Positions 53,855 to 62,107 of a stretch of 64,000 bases of DNA are shown piece after piece. Both the position numbers and the translations under genes were made by a program. Each line of letters starts with the position of its first letter. Positions within the stretch are counted from its first letter, which is position 1. The stretch lies in NCBI GenBank assembly GCA_009363175.1, contig CP045205.1, forward strand, positions 1,860,001 to 1,924,000. The letters are read 5' to 3'. A model generated the notes under the pieces. The model was not told the DNA's origin and made no database searches. It worked only from the letters and a program-made list of their open reading frames with translations. This DNA is from Citrobacter telavivensis. Its GTDB lineage: Bacteria > Pseudomonadota > Gammaproteobacteria > Enterobacterales > Enterobacteriaceae.

Positions 53855-54586
53855 ATGCTGCAAAATATTCGAATCGTGCTGGTGGAAACGTCACACACCG
53901 GCAACATGGGCTCTGTTGCCCGCGCAATGAAAACAATGGGGTTAACCAATCTGTGGCTGGTTAACCCGCTCGTAAAACCTGACTCCCAGGCTATCGCCCT
54001 GGCAGCAGGGGCCAGTGATGTGATCGGCAACGCGCAGATCGTCGACACCCTCGATGAAGCGCTGGCCGGATGCAGTCTGGTCGTCGGAACCAGCGCGCGT
54101 TCGCGTACGCTGCCGTGGCCGATGCTCGATCCGCGCGAATGCGGTTTAAAAAGCGTCGCGGAAGCGGCAAATACCCCCGTAGCGCTGGTGTTTGGTCGTG
54201 AACGCGTTGGACTGACCAACGACGAACTGCAAAAATGCCATTACCACGTCGCGATTGCGGCAAACCCGGAGTACAGTTCGCTGAACCTGGCGATGGCGGT
54301 ACAGGTCATCGCGTATGAAGTGCGCATGGCCTGGCTGGCAACACAGGAAAACCCTGACGCGGTGGTGCATGAAGAAGCACCGTACCCGCTGGTGGACGAT
54401 CTGGAGCGTTTTTACGGTCACCTTGAGCAGACGTTACTGTCGACGGGGTTTATCCGTGAAAACCACCCCGGGCAGGTGATGAACAAACTGCGCCGTCTGT
54501 TTACGCGCGCGCGTCCGGAGAGCCAGGAGCTGAATATTCTGCGTGGAATGCTTGCCTCTATTGAGCAGCAGAATAAAAGCAAGTAA
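53855..54586 (+). CDS. trmJ: tRNA Cm32/Um32 methyltransferase TrmJ
   Basis: A 243-residue SPOUT methyltransferase that modifies the 2'-O of nucleotide 32 in the tRNA anticodon loop. Motifs RIVLVETSHTGNMGSVARAM at the start, LVFGREREVG-like VFGRERVGLTNDEL near 110 and SLNLAMAVQVIAYE near 140 form the knotted AdoMet site. The C-terminal helical extension is normal. It lies ahead of the isc genes as in E. coli. Confidence 0.96.
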   Translation: MLQNIRIVLVETSHTGNMGSVARAMKTMGLTNLWLVNPLVKPDSQAIALAAGASDVIGNAQIVDTLDEALAGCSLVVGTSARSRTLPWPMLDPRECGLKSVAEAANTPVALVFGRERVGLTNDELQKCHYHVAIAANPEYSSLNLAMAVQVIAYEVRMAWLATQENPDAVVHEEAPYPLVDDLERFYGHLEQTLLSTGFIRENHPGQVMNKLRRLFTRARPESQELNILRGMLASIEQQNKSK

Positions 54587-54595
54587 CGGTGCTAA

Positions 54596-54671
54596 TGCCG
54601 GATGGCGCTTCGCTTATCCGGCTTACGAATCGTGCGGTCTGTAGGCCGGATAAGCGAAGCGCCATCCGGCA
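54596..54671. repeat. BIME, near-perfect inverted REP pair
   Basis: TGCCGGATGGCGCTTCGCTT on the left is repeated in reverse as AAGCGAAGCGCCATCCGGCA on the right with about 35 bases between. It can form a long hairpin after trmJ. Confidence 0.9.
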
Positions 54672-54695
54672 ACGCAAAATGGCACTGAAGGTTAA

Positions 54696-54745
54696 ATACC
54701 TGACTAAAACAGTCAAGTAAATAGTTGACTGATTTAGTCGGGAAT
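54696..54745 (+). promoter_or_regulatory. Two type-1 IscR sites before iscR
   Basis: Two adjoining 25-base sites, 54696-54720 (core TGACTAAAACAGTCA) and 54721-54745 (core TTGACTGATTTAGTC), match the type-1 IscR pattern with GACT...AGTC. In E. coli [2Fe-2S]-IscR binds here and represses the operon. The promoter -10 is near TATGCAAT (54763). Confidence 0.88.
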
Positions 54746-54827
54746 GTCAGACTTGGCCCTGCTATGCAATACCCCCATTTTACAATAAAAAACCCCGGGC
54801 AGGGGCGAGTTTGAGGCTAAGTAAGAC

Positions 54828-55319
54828 ATGAGACTGACATCTAAAGGGCGTTATGCCGTGACCGCAATGTTGGACGTTGCGCTCAACTCCGAAGCGGGCC
54901 CGGTACCGTTGGCTGATATTTCTGAACGTCAGGGAATTTCCCTTTCTTATCTGGAACAGCTGTTCTCCCGTTTGCGTAAAAATGGTCTGGTTTCCAGCGT
55001 ACGTGGACCAGGCGGCGGTTATCTGCTGGGCAAAGATGCCGGCAGTATTGCAGTTGGTGAAGTGATTAGCGCTGTTGACGAGTCGGTTGATGCGACCCGT
55101 TGTCAGGGCAAAGGCGGTTGTCAGGGCGGCGATAAATGCCTGACCCACGCGCTGTGGCGTGACTTGAGCGACCGTCTGACCGGTTTCCTCAACAACATCA
55201 CGTTAGGCGAACTGGTGAATAATCAGGAAGTCCTGGATGTGTCTGGTCGCCAGCACAGCCACGACGCTCCACGCACAAATCGTGCACAAGACGCAATTGA
55301 CGTTAAGTTACGCGCTTAA
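54828..55319 (+). CDS. iscR: Fe-S cluster regulator IscR
   Basis: A 163-residue Rrf2-family regulator. The winged helix-turn-helix covers residues 1-60 (ISERQGISLSYLEQLFSRLRK), and the cluster ligands Cys92, Cys98, Cys104 and His107 lie in RCQGKGGCQGGDKCLTH. Holo-IscR represses isc; apo-IscR activates suf and others. It is the first gene of the isc operon and binds the two sites upstream. Confidence 0.97.
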   Translation: MRLTSKGRYAVTAMLDVALNSEAGPVPLADISERQGISLSYLEQLFSRLRKNGLVSSVRGPGGGYLLGKDAGSIAVGEVISAVDESVDATRCQGKGGCQGGDKCLTHALWRDLSDRLTGFLNNITLGELVNNQEVLDVSGRQHSHDAPRTNRAQDAIDVKLRA

Positions 55320-55341
55320 TTAGAAAAGTACGCAATATCAT

Positions 55342-55440
55342 TCTGGCTGCATCAGGGCGGCAACTGAGCGAATCCTCAGGCGCTTACATCAGTAAGTGAC
55401 TGAGGTGAGTGAAGACCGCCAACGCAGAGGCAGTCTGAAG
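55342..55440. repeat. ERIC element inside the isc operon (iscR-iscS)
   Basis: The core GCGAATCCTCAGG..CTTACATCAGTAAGTGACTGAGGTGAGTG matches the enterobacterial repetitive intergenic consensus (shown here in parts). The outer stem TCTGGCTGC (55342-55350) pairs with GCAGTCTGA (55430-55438), CCTCAG pairs with CTGAGG, and CTTAC with GTAAG. It explains why the iscR-iscS gap is about 240 bases. The remaining part (55450-55560) holds the iscS leader, the region where RyhB acts in E. coli. Confidence 0.9.
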
Positions 55441-55560
55441 GATGAAGCGTAAAAGTATTTCAGAGTCAGGCCGGGGCGCTTGCGCTCCGTTAACACGGTC
55501 GTACATCCAGCCGGTTGCCTGACTCCTTGCATTGAAGCGATGTACGGAGTTTATAGAGCA

Positions 55561-56775
55561 ATGAAATTACCGATTTATCTCGATTACTCCGCAACCACGC
55601 CGGTGGACCCGCGTGTTGCCGAGAAAATGATGCAGTTCCTGACGCTGGACGGAACCTTTGGTAACCCGGCCTCCCGTTCACACCGTTTCGGCTGGCAGGC
55701 TGAAGAGGCGGTGGATATCGCCCGTAATCAGATTGCCGATCTGGTGGGTGCCGATCCGCGTGAAATCGTCTTTACCTCCGGTGCGACTGAATCCGACAAC
55801 CTGGCGATCAAAGGTGCAGCCAACTTTTATCAGAAAAAAGGCAAGCACATCATCACCAGCAAAACCGAACACAAAGCCGTGCTGGATACCTGCCGTCAAC
55901 TGGAGCGCGAAGGGTTTGAAGTAACCTACCTGGCGCCGCAGAGCAACGGAATTATCGATCTCAACGCGCTGGAAGCGGCGATGCGTGACGACACCATTCT
56001 GGTTTCCATCATGCACGTGAATAACGAAATCGGTGTGGTGCAGGATATCGCGACTATCGGCGAAATGTGCCGTGCGCGCGGCATCATCTATCACGTTGAC
56101 GCCACCCAGAGCGTGGGCAAACTGCCTATCGATCTGAGCCAACTGAAAGTTGACCTGATGTCTTTCTCCGGTCACAAAATTTATGGCCCGAAAGGGATCG
56201 GCGCGCTGTACGTTCGCCGTAAACCGCGTATTCGCATCGAAGCACAGATGCACGGTGGCGGCCACGAACGCGGTATGCGTTCCGGTACGCTGCCCGTCCA
56301 CCAGATAGTCGGCATGGGCGAAGCCTATCGCATCGCGAAAGAAGAGATGGAAACCGAGATGGCGCGTCTGCGCGGTCTGCGTAACCGTCTGTGGAACGGC
56401 GTGAAAGATATGGAAGAAGTCTACCTGAACGGTGACCTCGAACAGGGCGCGCCAAACATCCTCAACGTGAGCTTTAACTATGTTGAAGGCGAGTCGCTGA
56501 TCATGGCGCTGAAAGACCTTGCGGTCTCTTCAGGTTCCGCCTGTACCTCTGCGAGCCTCGAGCCTTCCTATGTGCTGCGCGCGCTGGGAATGACCGACGA
56601 GCTGGCGCATAGCTCTATTCGTTTCTCTTTAGGTCGTTTTACTACCGAAGAAGAGATTGATTACACCATCGAACTGGTTCGTAAATCTATCGGCCGTCTG
56701 CGTGACCTTTCTCCACTGTGGGAAATGCACAAGCAGGGCGTGGATCTGAACAGCATCGAATGGTCACATCATTAA
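55561..56775 (+). CDS. iscS: Cysteine desulfurase IscS
   Basis: The 404-residue PLP enzyme takes sulfur from cysteine for Fe-S clusters, thiamine and tRNA thiolation. The PLP lysine lies in SFSGHKIYGPKG (Lys206) and the persulfide cysteine in SSGSACTSASLEPS (Cys328). I used the start MKLPIYLDYSATTPVDP, the E. coli form, with GGAG about 10 bases upstream; the open frame further upstream is leader. RyhB and iscR mRNA processing probably act before it. Confidence 0.97.
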   Translation: MKLPIYLDYSATTPVDPRVAEKMMQFLTLDGTFGNPASRSHRFGWQAEEAVDIARNQIADLVGADPREIVFTSGATESDNLAIKGAANFYQKKGKHIITSKTEHKAVLDTCRQLEREGFEVTYLAPQSNGIIDLNALEAAMRDDTILVSIMHVNNEIGVVQDIATIGEMCRARGIIYHVDATQSVGKLPIDLSQLKVDLMSFSGHKIYGPKGIGALYVRRKPRIRIEAQMHGGGHERGMRSGTLPVHQIVGMGEAYRIAKEEMETEMARLRGLRNRLWNGVKDMEEVYLNGDLEQGAPNILNVSFNYVEGESLIMALKDLAVSSGSACTSASLEPSYVLRALGMTDELAHSSIRFSLGRFTTEEEIDYTIELVRKSIGRLRDLSPLWEMHKQGVDLNSIEWSHH

Positions 56776-56800
56776 TCGGTACCGATAAGGGGAATTCATC

Positions 56801-57187
56801 ATGGCTTACAGCGAAAAAGTAATCGATCATTACGAGAATCCACGTAACGTGGGCTCTTTTGACAACAGCGACGAGAACGTGGGAAGCGGCATGGTGGGTG
56901 CACCAGCCTGTGGCGACGTGATGAAGTTGCAGATCAAAGTCAACAATGAAGGTATCATTGAAGACGCGCGTTTCAAGACTTACGGCTGCGGTTCCGCTAT
57001 CGCGTCCAGCTCCCTGGTCACCGAATGGGTGAAAGGGAAATCGCTGGACGAAGCACAGGCGATCAAAAACACCGATATCGCCGATGAGCTTGAACTGCCG
57101 CCCGTGAAAATTCACTGTTCTATTCTGGCAGAAGACGCGATCAAAGCCGCTATTGCGGACTATAAAAGCAAACGTGAAGCAAAATAA
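56801..57187 (+). CDS. iscU: Fe-S cluster scaffold IscU
   Basis: The 128-residue scaffold receives iron and sulfur and builds [2Fe-2S] clusters. Cluster residues Cys37 and Asp39 (PACGDVMK), Cys63 (TYGCGSA) and His105-Cys106 (KIHCSIL) are present, and the HscA-binding LPPVK motif is at about 99-103 (ELPPVKIHC). It follows iscS by 25 bases. Confidence 0.97.
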   Translation: MAYSEKVIDHYENPRNVGSFDNSDENVGSGMVGAPACGDVMKLQIKVNNEGIIEDARFKTYGCGSAIASSSLVTEWVKGKSLDEAQAIKNTDIADELELPPVKIHCSILAEDAIKAAIADYKSKREAK

Positions 57188-57206
57188 GAAGAGTTGAGGT
57201 TTTATT

Positions 57207-57530
57207 ATGTCGATTACACTTAGCGACAGTGCAGCAGCGCGAGTAAATACCTTCCTGGCGAACCGCGGTAAAGGGTTTGGCCTGCGTCTGGGCGTGAGAA
57301 CCTCCGGCTGCTCAGGTATGGCGTATGTACTGGAATTTGTTGATGAACCGGCGGCAGAAGATACCGTGTTTGAAGACAAAGGCGTTAAGGTCGTGGTTGA
57401 CGGAAAAAGCCTGCAATTTCTGGACGGAACGCAGTTAGACTTCGTAAAAGAAGGTCTGAACGAAGGGTTTAAATTCACTAACCCGAATGTGAAAGACGAG
57501 TGTGGTTGCGGCGAAAGCTTCCACGTGTAA
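57207..57530 (+). CDS. iscA: Fe-S carrier IscA
   Basis: A 107-residue A-type carrier. The three cysteines are in RTSGCSGMAY (Cys35) and DECGCGESFHV (Cys99, Cys101). It passes [2Fe-2S] and [4Fe-4S] clusters to target enzymes. A small hairpin follows before hscB. Confidence 0.97.
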   Translation: MSITLSDSAAARVNTFLANRGKGFGLRLGVRTSGCSGMAYVLEFVDEPAAEDTVFEDKGVKVVVDGKSLQFLDGTQLDFVKEGLNEGFKFTNPNVKDECGCGESFHV

Positions 57531-57544
57531 CGCGCGTCATCCGA

Positions 57545-57578
57545 AAACCCCGCCGTGGCCAAGCTACGTGTGGGGTTT
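57545..57578 (+). other. Hairpin between iscA and hscB
   Basis: AAACCCC (57545) can pair with GGGGTTT (57572-57578), followed by GTTCT. It may act as an attenuator or mRNA-processing point that lowers expression of hscBA relative to iscRSUA. Confidence 0.4.
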
Positions 57579-57606
57579 GTTCTAACAGGCTACCCCTGAG
57601 AATGTT

Positions 57607-58122
57607 ATGGACTACTTCACCCTCTTTGGCTTACCGGCCCGTTATCCGCTCGATATTCAGGCGCTGAGCCTTCGTTTTCAGGATCTGCAACGTCAGTATC
57701 ACCCTGATAAATTTGCCAGCGGTACCCAGGCGGAACAGCTTGCTGCCGTTTCGCAATCCGCCACCATCAACCAGGCCTGGCAAACGCTGCGCCATCCTCT
57801 GATGCGCGCAGAATATCTGCTTTCGTTACACGGTTTTGATCTCAGCAACGAGCAGCACACGGTGCGCGACACCGCATTCCTGATGGAACAACTGGAATTG
57901 CGTGAAGAACTCGATGAGATCGAACAGGCGAAAGACGAGGCGCGGCTGGAACGTTTTATTCAGCGCGTGAAAAAGATGTTTGATAGCCGCCATCAGCTGA
58001 TGGTGGAACAACTGGATAGCGAGACGTGGGACGTTGCGGCCGATACCGTGCGTAAACTGCGTTTTCTCGATAAACTGCGAAGCAGTGCAGAACAACTCGA
58101 AGAAAAACTGCTCGATTTTTAA
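57607..58122 (+). CDS. hscB: J-domain co-chaperone HscB
   Basis: The 171-residue co-chaperone of HscA. The J-domain HPD is in LQRQYHPDKFASG (about residues 28-40), and the C-terminal three-helix bundle (about 90-171) binds IscU. It delivers IscU to HscA and stimulates ATP use. Confidence 0.96.
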   Translation: MDYFTLFGLPARYPLDIQALSLRFQDLQRQYHPDKFASGTQAEQLAAVSQSATINQAWQTLRHPLMRAEYLLSLHGFDLSNEQHTVRDTAFLMEQLELREELDEIEQAKDEARLERFIQRVKKMFDSRHQLMVEQLDSETWDVAADTVRKLRFLDKLRSSAEQLEEKLLDF

Positions 58123-58137
58123 TATTCGGAAGCAATT

Positions 58138-59988
58138 ATGGCCTTATTACAAATTAGTGAGCCTGGTCTGAGCGCAGCGCCACACCAGCGTCGTCTGGCT
58201 GTGGGTATCGATCTCGGGACCACCAACTCTCTGGTCGCAACCGTACGTAGCGGGCAGGCGGAAACGCTGGCCGATCGCGACGGTCGTCATCTGCTGCCGT
58301 CCGTCGTTCACTATCAGCAGCAGGGCCACACGGTCGGCTATGATGCGCGCGCCAATGCCGCGCTGGATACCGCCAATACCATCAGCTCGGTAAAACGCAT
58401 GATGGGGCGTTCGCTGGCAGATATTCAGACTCGTTACCCCCATCTGCCGTACCGTTTTCAGGAAAGCGTTAATGGCCTGCCGATGATTGAAACGGCGGCG
58501 GGTTTGCTGAATCCGATTCGTGTTTCTGCTGATATCCTGAAAGCGTTGGCGGCGCGTGCCACTGAGTCGCTTTCCGGCGATCTGGATGGCGTGGTCATTA
58601 CCGTACCGGCGTACTTTGACGATGCACAGCGTCAGGGGACCAAAGATGCCGCGCGTCTGGCGGGTCTGCATGTCCTGCGCCTGCTCAATGAACCGACCGC
58701 AGCGGCGATTGCCTACGGCCTGGATTCCGGCAAAGAGGGCGTCATTGCGGTGTATGACCTCGGCGGCGGAACGTTTGATATTTCTATTCTGCGCCTGAGC
58801 CGCGGCGTGTTCGAAGTGCTGGCGACCGGCGGGGATTCTGCGCTTGGCGGCGATGACTTCGATCACCTGCTGGCAGATTACATCCGCGAACAGGCGGGGA
58901 TTACCGATCGCAGTGATAACCGTGTTCAGCGCGAATTGCTGGATGCCGCCATCGCGGCGAAAATTGCGCTCAGCGATGCCGAGTCCGTAACGGTTAACGT
59001 GGCGGGCTGGCAGGGTGAGATTACCCGCGAACAGTTTAATGAGCTCATTTCCGCGCTGGTTAAGCGCACGCTACTGGCCTGTCGTCGTGCACTGAAAGAT
59101 GCCGGCGTTGAGGCGCAGGAAGTCCTGGAAGTGGTGATGGTTGGCGGTTCCACGCGCGTACCGCTGGTGCGCGAACGTGTGGGCGAATTTTTTGGTCGTC
59201 CGCCGCTGACGTCCATCGACCCGGATAAAGTGGTGGCGATTGGCGCGGCTATCCAGGCCGATATCCTGGTCGGCAACAAGCCGGACAGTGAAATGCTGCT
59301 GCTCGACGTGATCCCGCTGTCGCTGGGACTGGAAACGATGGGCGGTCTGGTGGAGAAAGTGATCCCACGTAACACCACCATTCCGGTGGCCCGCGCGCAG
59401 GACTTTACTACCTTCAAAGACGGTCAGACCGCGATGTCTATCCACGTGATGCAGGGCGAACGTGAACTGGTGCAGGACTGCCGTTCGTTGGCGCGCTTTG
59501 CACTGCGCGGTATTCCGGCGCTGCCGGCTGGCGGCGCGCACATTCGCGTCACCTTCCAGGTGGACGCTGACGGTCTGCTGAGCGTCACCGCGATGGAAAA
59601 ATCCACCGGCGTTGAGGCCTCTATCCAGGTGAAACCGTCCTACGGTTTGACCGATAGCGAAATTGCCTCGATGATTCAGGATTCGATGAGCTTTGCCGAA
59701 CAGGACGTAAAAGCCCGTATGCTGGCAGAGCAGAAAGTCGAAGCGGCGCGCGTGCTGGAGAGTTTAACCGGCGCGCTGACCGCTGATGCCGCGCTGTTAA
59801 GCGCCGCAGAACGTCAACAGATCGACGATGCCGCCGCGCACCTGAGCGAGGTGGCGCTGGGCGATGATGTTGACGCTATCGAACAAGCCATTAAAAACGT
59901 AGACAAACAAACCCAGGAATTCGCCGCCCGGCGCATGGACCAGTCGGTCCGTCGCGCGCTGAAAGGCCATTCCGTGGACGAGGTTTAA
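58138..59988 (+). CDS. hscA: Hsp70-type chaperone HscA
   Basis: The 616-residue Hsp70 specialised for IscU. ATPase motifs are GIDLGTTNSLVAT (about 23-35), the AVYDLGGGTFDISIL block (about 203-217) and the VMVGGSTRVPLVRE (about 337-350). The substrate-binding domain follows (about 385-500). It works with HscB to transfer clusters from IscU. The gap to fdx is 1 base. Confidence 0.97.
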   Translation: MALLQISEPGLSAAPHQRRLAVGIDLGTTNSLVATVRSGQAETLADRDGRHLLPSVVHYQQQGHTVGYDARANAALDTANTISSVKRMMGRSLADIQTRYPHLPYRFQESVNGLPMIETAAGLLNPIRVSADILKALAARATESLSGDLDGVVITVPAYFDDAQRQGTKDAARLAGLHVLRLLNEPTAAAIAYGLDSGKEGVIAVYDLGGGTFDISILRLSRGVFEVLATGGDSALGGDDFDHLLADYIREQAGITDRSDNRVQRELLDAAIAAKIALSDAESVTVNVAGWQGEITREQFNELISALVKRTLLACRRALKDAGVEAQEVLEVVMVGGSTRVPLVRERVGEFFGRPPLTSIDPDKVVAIGAAIQADILVGNKPDSEMLLLDVIPLSLGLETMGGLVEKVIPRNTTIPVARAQDFTTFKDGQTAMSIHVMQGERELVQDCRSLARFALRGIPALPAGGAHIRVTFQVDADGLLSVTAMEKSTGVEASIQVKPSYGLTDSEIASMIQDSMSFAEQDVKARMLAEQKVEAARVLESLTGALTADAALLSAAERQQIDDAAAHLSEVALGDDVDAIEQAIKNVDKQTQEFAARRMDQSVRRALKGHSVDEV

Positions 59989-59989
59989 T

Positions 59990-60325
59990 ATGCCAAAGAT
60001 TGTTATTCTGCCTCATCAGGATCTCTGTCCGGATGGCGCAGTTCTGGAAGCGGAGACCGGTGAAACCATTCTTGACGTTGCGCTGCGCAACGGTATCGAG
60101 ATTGAACACGCCTGCGAAAAATCCTGCGCCTGTACGACCTGCCACTGCATCGTGCGTGAAGGTTTTGATTCCCTGCCGGAAAGCACGGAAGAAGAAGACG
60201 ACATGCTGGATAAAGCCTGGGGACTGGAGCCGGAAAGCCGTTTAAGCTGCCAGGCTCGCGTGACCGGGGATGATTTAGTGGTCGAAATCCCACGTTACAC
60301 AATCAATCATGCTCGTGAGCATTAA
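59990..60325 (+). CDS. fdx: [2Fe-2S] ferredoxin of the isc system
   Basis: A 111-residue adrenodoxin-type ferredoxin. The cluster ligands are in CEKSCACTTCHCIV (Cys42, Cys48, Cys51) and the fourth in SRLSCQARV (Cys87). It supplies electrons to IscS/IscU. It is coupled to hscA by a 1-base gap. Confidence 0.97.
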   Translation: MPKIVILPHQDLCPDGAVLEAETGETILDVALRNGIEIEHACEKSCACTTCHCIVREGFDSLPESTEEEDDMLDKAWGLEPESRLSCQARVTGDDLVVEIPRYTINHAREH

Positions 60326-60336
60326 CAGAGGGTAGT

Positions 60337-60537
60337 ATGGGACTGAAGTGGACCGATAGCCGCGAAATCGGCGAAGCGCTGTACGACGCCTTCCCCGATC
60401 TCGATCCCAAGACCGTTCGTTTCACCGATCTCCATCAGTGGATCTGCGATCTTGAGGAATTTGATGACGACCCTGACGCATCCAGTGAAAAAATTCTGGA
60501 GGCGATTCTGCTAGTCTGGTTAGATGAAGCAGAGTAA
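60337..60537 (+). CDS. iscX: IscX (IscS-binding regulator)
   Basis: A 66-residue acidic protein, start GLKWTDSREIGEALYDA, middle LHQWICDLEEFDDDPDASSEKILEAILLVWLDEAE. It binds IscS and moderates cluster assembly depending on iron. It is the last gene of the isc operon. Confidence 0.96.
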   Translation: MGLKWTDSREIGEALYDAFPDLDPKTVRFTDLHQWICDLEEFDDDPDASSEKILEAILLVWLDEAE

Positions 60538-60556
60538 GTCGCGTATTCAAAATCAT

Positions 60557-60655
60557 TTGAGTTGCGTCAAGGCGGCAAGGCCACGAATCGCCAGGAACAT
60601 AGATAACTATGTGACTGGTGTGAGTGGATGAAGCCAACGCAGAGGCAACTCAAAG
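60557..60655. repeat. ERIC element between iscX and pepB
   Basis: The core CGAATCGCCAGG and GTGACTGGTGTGAGTG matches ERIC. The outer stem TTGAGTTGC (60557-60565) pairs perfectly with GCAACTCAA (60645-60653), and the inner hairpin ACATAG / CTATGT is intact. Compared with the iscR-iscS copy several pairs have changed on both strands of the stem, so the RNA structure is kept. Confidence 0.9.
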
Positions 60656-60669
60656 GATGAAGAATATTA

Positions 60670-60694
60670 CGGGCTGCCTTCGGGCGGCCCGTTT
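60670..60694 (+). terminator. Terminator after the isc operon
   Basis: CGGGCTGCC (60670-60678) pairs with GGCGGCCCG (60683-60691) across a TTCG loop (one G-U pair), followed by TTT. The short T run suggests partial termination, allowing some read-through into pepB. Confidence 0.7.
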
Positions 60695-60714
60695 GCTAAT
60701 AAGGAAAAATTACA

Positions 60715-61998
60715 ATGACAGAAGCCATGAAAATCACGCTCACTACGCAGCCTGCCGATGCGCGTTGGGGCGAAAAAGCCACATACAGCATTAATAACGA
60801 TGGTATTGCTTTGCATCTTAACGGTAAAGACGACCTCGGTTTGATCCAGCGCGCAGCGCGGAAGATCGACGGCCTCGGTATCAAGCATGTACAGCTGGCA
60901 GGTGAGGGCTGGGATGCTGACCGCTGCTGGTCATTCTGGCAGGGCTACAAAGGGCCAAAAGGCAGCCGCAAAGTGGAATGGCCAAACCTGGACGATGCAC
61001 AGCGCCAGGAACTGGATAACCGTCTGACCATCATTGACTGGGTGCGTGACACCATTAACGCACCGGCGGAAGAGTTGGGGCCAGAGCAACTGGCGCAGCG
61101 CGCCGTTGATCTCCTGTGCAGCGTGGCGTGCGATCACGTCTCTTACCGCATTACCAAAGGTGAAGATCTGCGCGAGCAGAACTACATGGGACTGCATACC
61201 GTTGGTCGTGGTTCTGAACGTCAACCGGTTCTGCTGGCGCTTGATTACAACCCGACAGGGGATAAAGAAGCCCCGGTTTATGCCTGCCTGGTCGGGAAAG
61301 GGATCACCTTCGATTCCGGCGGCTACAGTATCAAGCAGAGCGCCTTTATGGACTCCATGAAGTCTGATATGGGTGGTGCCGCAACGGTAACCGGCGCGCT
61401 GGCGTTTGCTATCACGCGCGGTCTGAACAAACGCGTGAAGCTGTACCTGTGCTGTGCGGACAACCTGATCAGCGGTAATGCCTTCAAGTTGGGCGATATC
61501 ATCCACTATCGCAACGGTAAAAGCGTGGAAGTGATGAATACCGATGCTGAAGGGCGTCTGGTGCTGGCGGACGGTTTGATCGACGCCAGTGCGCAGAAAC
61601 CGGAACTGATCATCGATGCCGCAACCCTGACCGGTGCCGCGAAAACCGCGCTGGGTAACGACTATCATGCGCTGTTCAGCTTTGATGACCCACTGGCGAA
61701 TCGTCTGCTGGCAAGCGCTGCCGAAGAGAACGAGGCGTTCTGGCGTCTGCCGCTGGCGGAATTCCATCGCAACCAGTTGCCGTCTAATTTTGCCGAGCTG
61801 AACAATACCGGCAGCGCAGCGTATCCGGCGGGGGCGAGTACGGCCGCAGGATTCCTGTCGCACTTTGTGGAAAACTACCAGCAGGGCTGGCTGCATATCG
61901 ACTGCTCTGCAACCTATCGCAAAGCGCCGGTTGAGCAGTGGTCTGCCGGGGCGACAGGTCTGGGCGTGCGTACCATCGCCAACTTGTTGACTGCCTGA
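60715..61998 (+). CDS. pepB: Peptidase B (M17 leucyl aminopeptidase)
   Basis: A 427-residue aminopeptidase of the E. coli length. The M17 signature NTDAEGRLVLADGL (about 274-287) and the metal site GKGITFDSGGYSIK (about 195-208) are intact. It takes N-terminal residues from small peptides in the cytoplasm. The start MTEAMKITLTTQP has AAGGAAA upstream. It follows isc but has its own leader. Confidence 0.96.
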   Translation: MTEAMKITLTTQPADARWGEKATYSINNDGIALHLNGKDDLGLIQRAARKIDGLGIKHVQLAGEGWDADRCWSFWQGYKGPKGSRKVEWPNLDDAQRQELDNRLTIIDWVRDTINAPAEELGPEQLAQRAVDLLCSVACDHVSYRITKGEDLREQNYMGLHTVGRGSERQPVLLALDYNPTGDKEAPVYACLVGKGITFDSGGYSIKQSAFMDSMKSDMGGAATVTGALAFAITRGLNKRVKLYLCCADNLISGNAFKLGDIIHYRNGKSVEVMNTDAEGRLVLADGLIDASAQKPELIIDAATLTGAAKTALGNDYHALFSFDDPLANRLLASAAEENEAFWRLPLAEFHRNQLPSNFAELNNTGSAAYPAGASTAAGFLSHFVENYQQGWLHIDCSATYRKAPVEQWSAGATGLGVRTIANLLTA

Positions 61999-62008
61999 AA
62001 GGTGTTTT

Positions 62009-62081
62009 TGTAGGCCGGGTAAGCGAAGCGCCACCCGGCATTTTGCCTGATGGCGACGCTGTGCGTCTTATCAGGCCTACA
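62009..62081. repeat. BIME (REP pair)
   Basis: REP units TGTAGGCCGGGTAAGCGAAG (from 62009) and GCCTGATGGCGACGCTGTGC (from 62045) between pepB and sseB. Confidence 0.87.
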
Positions 62082-62107
62082 ATTCATATAGATAATTTGT
62101 GACCCCT

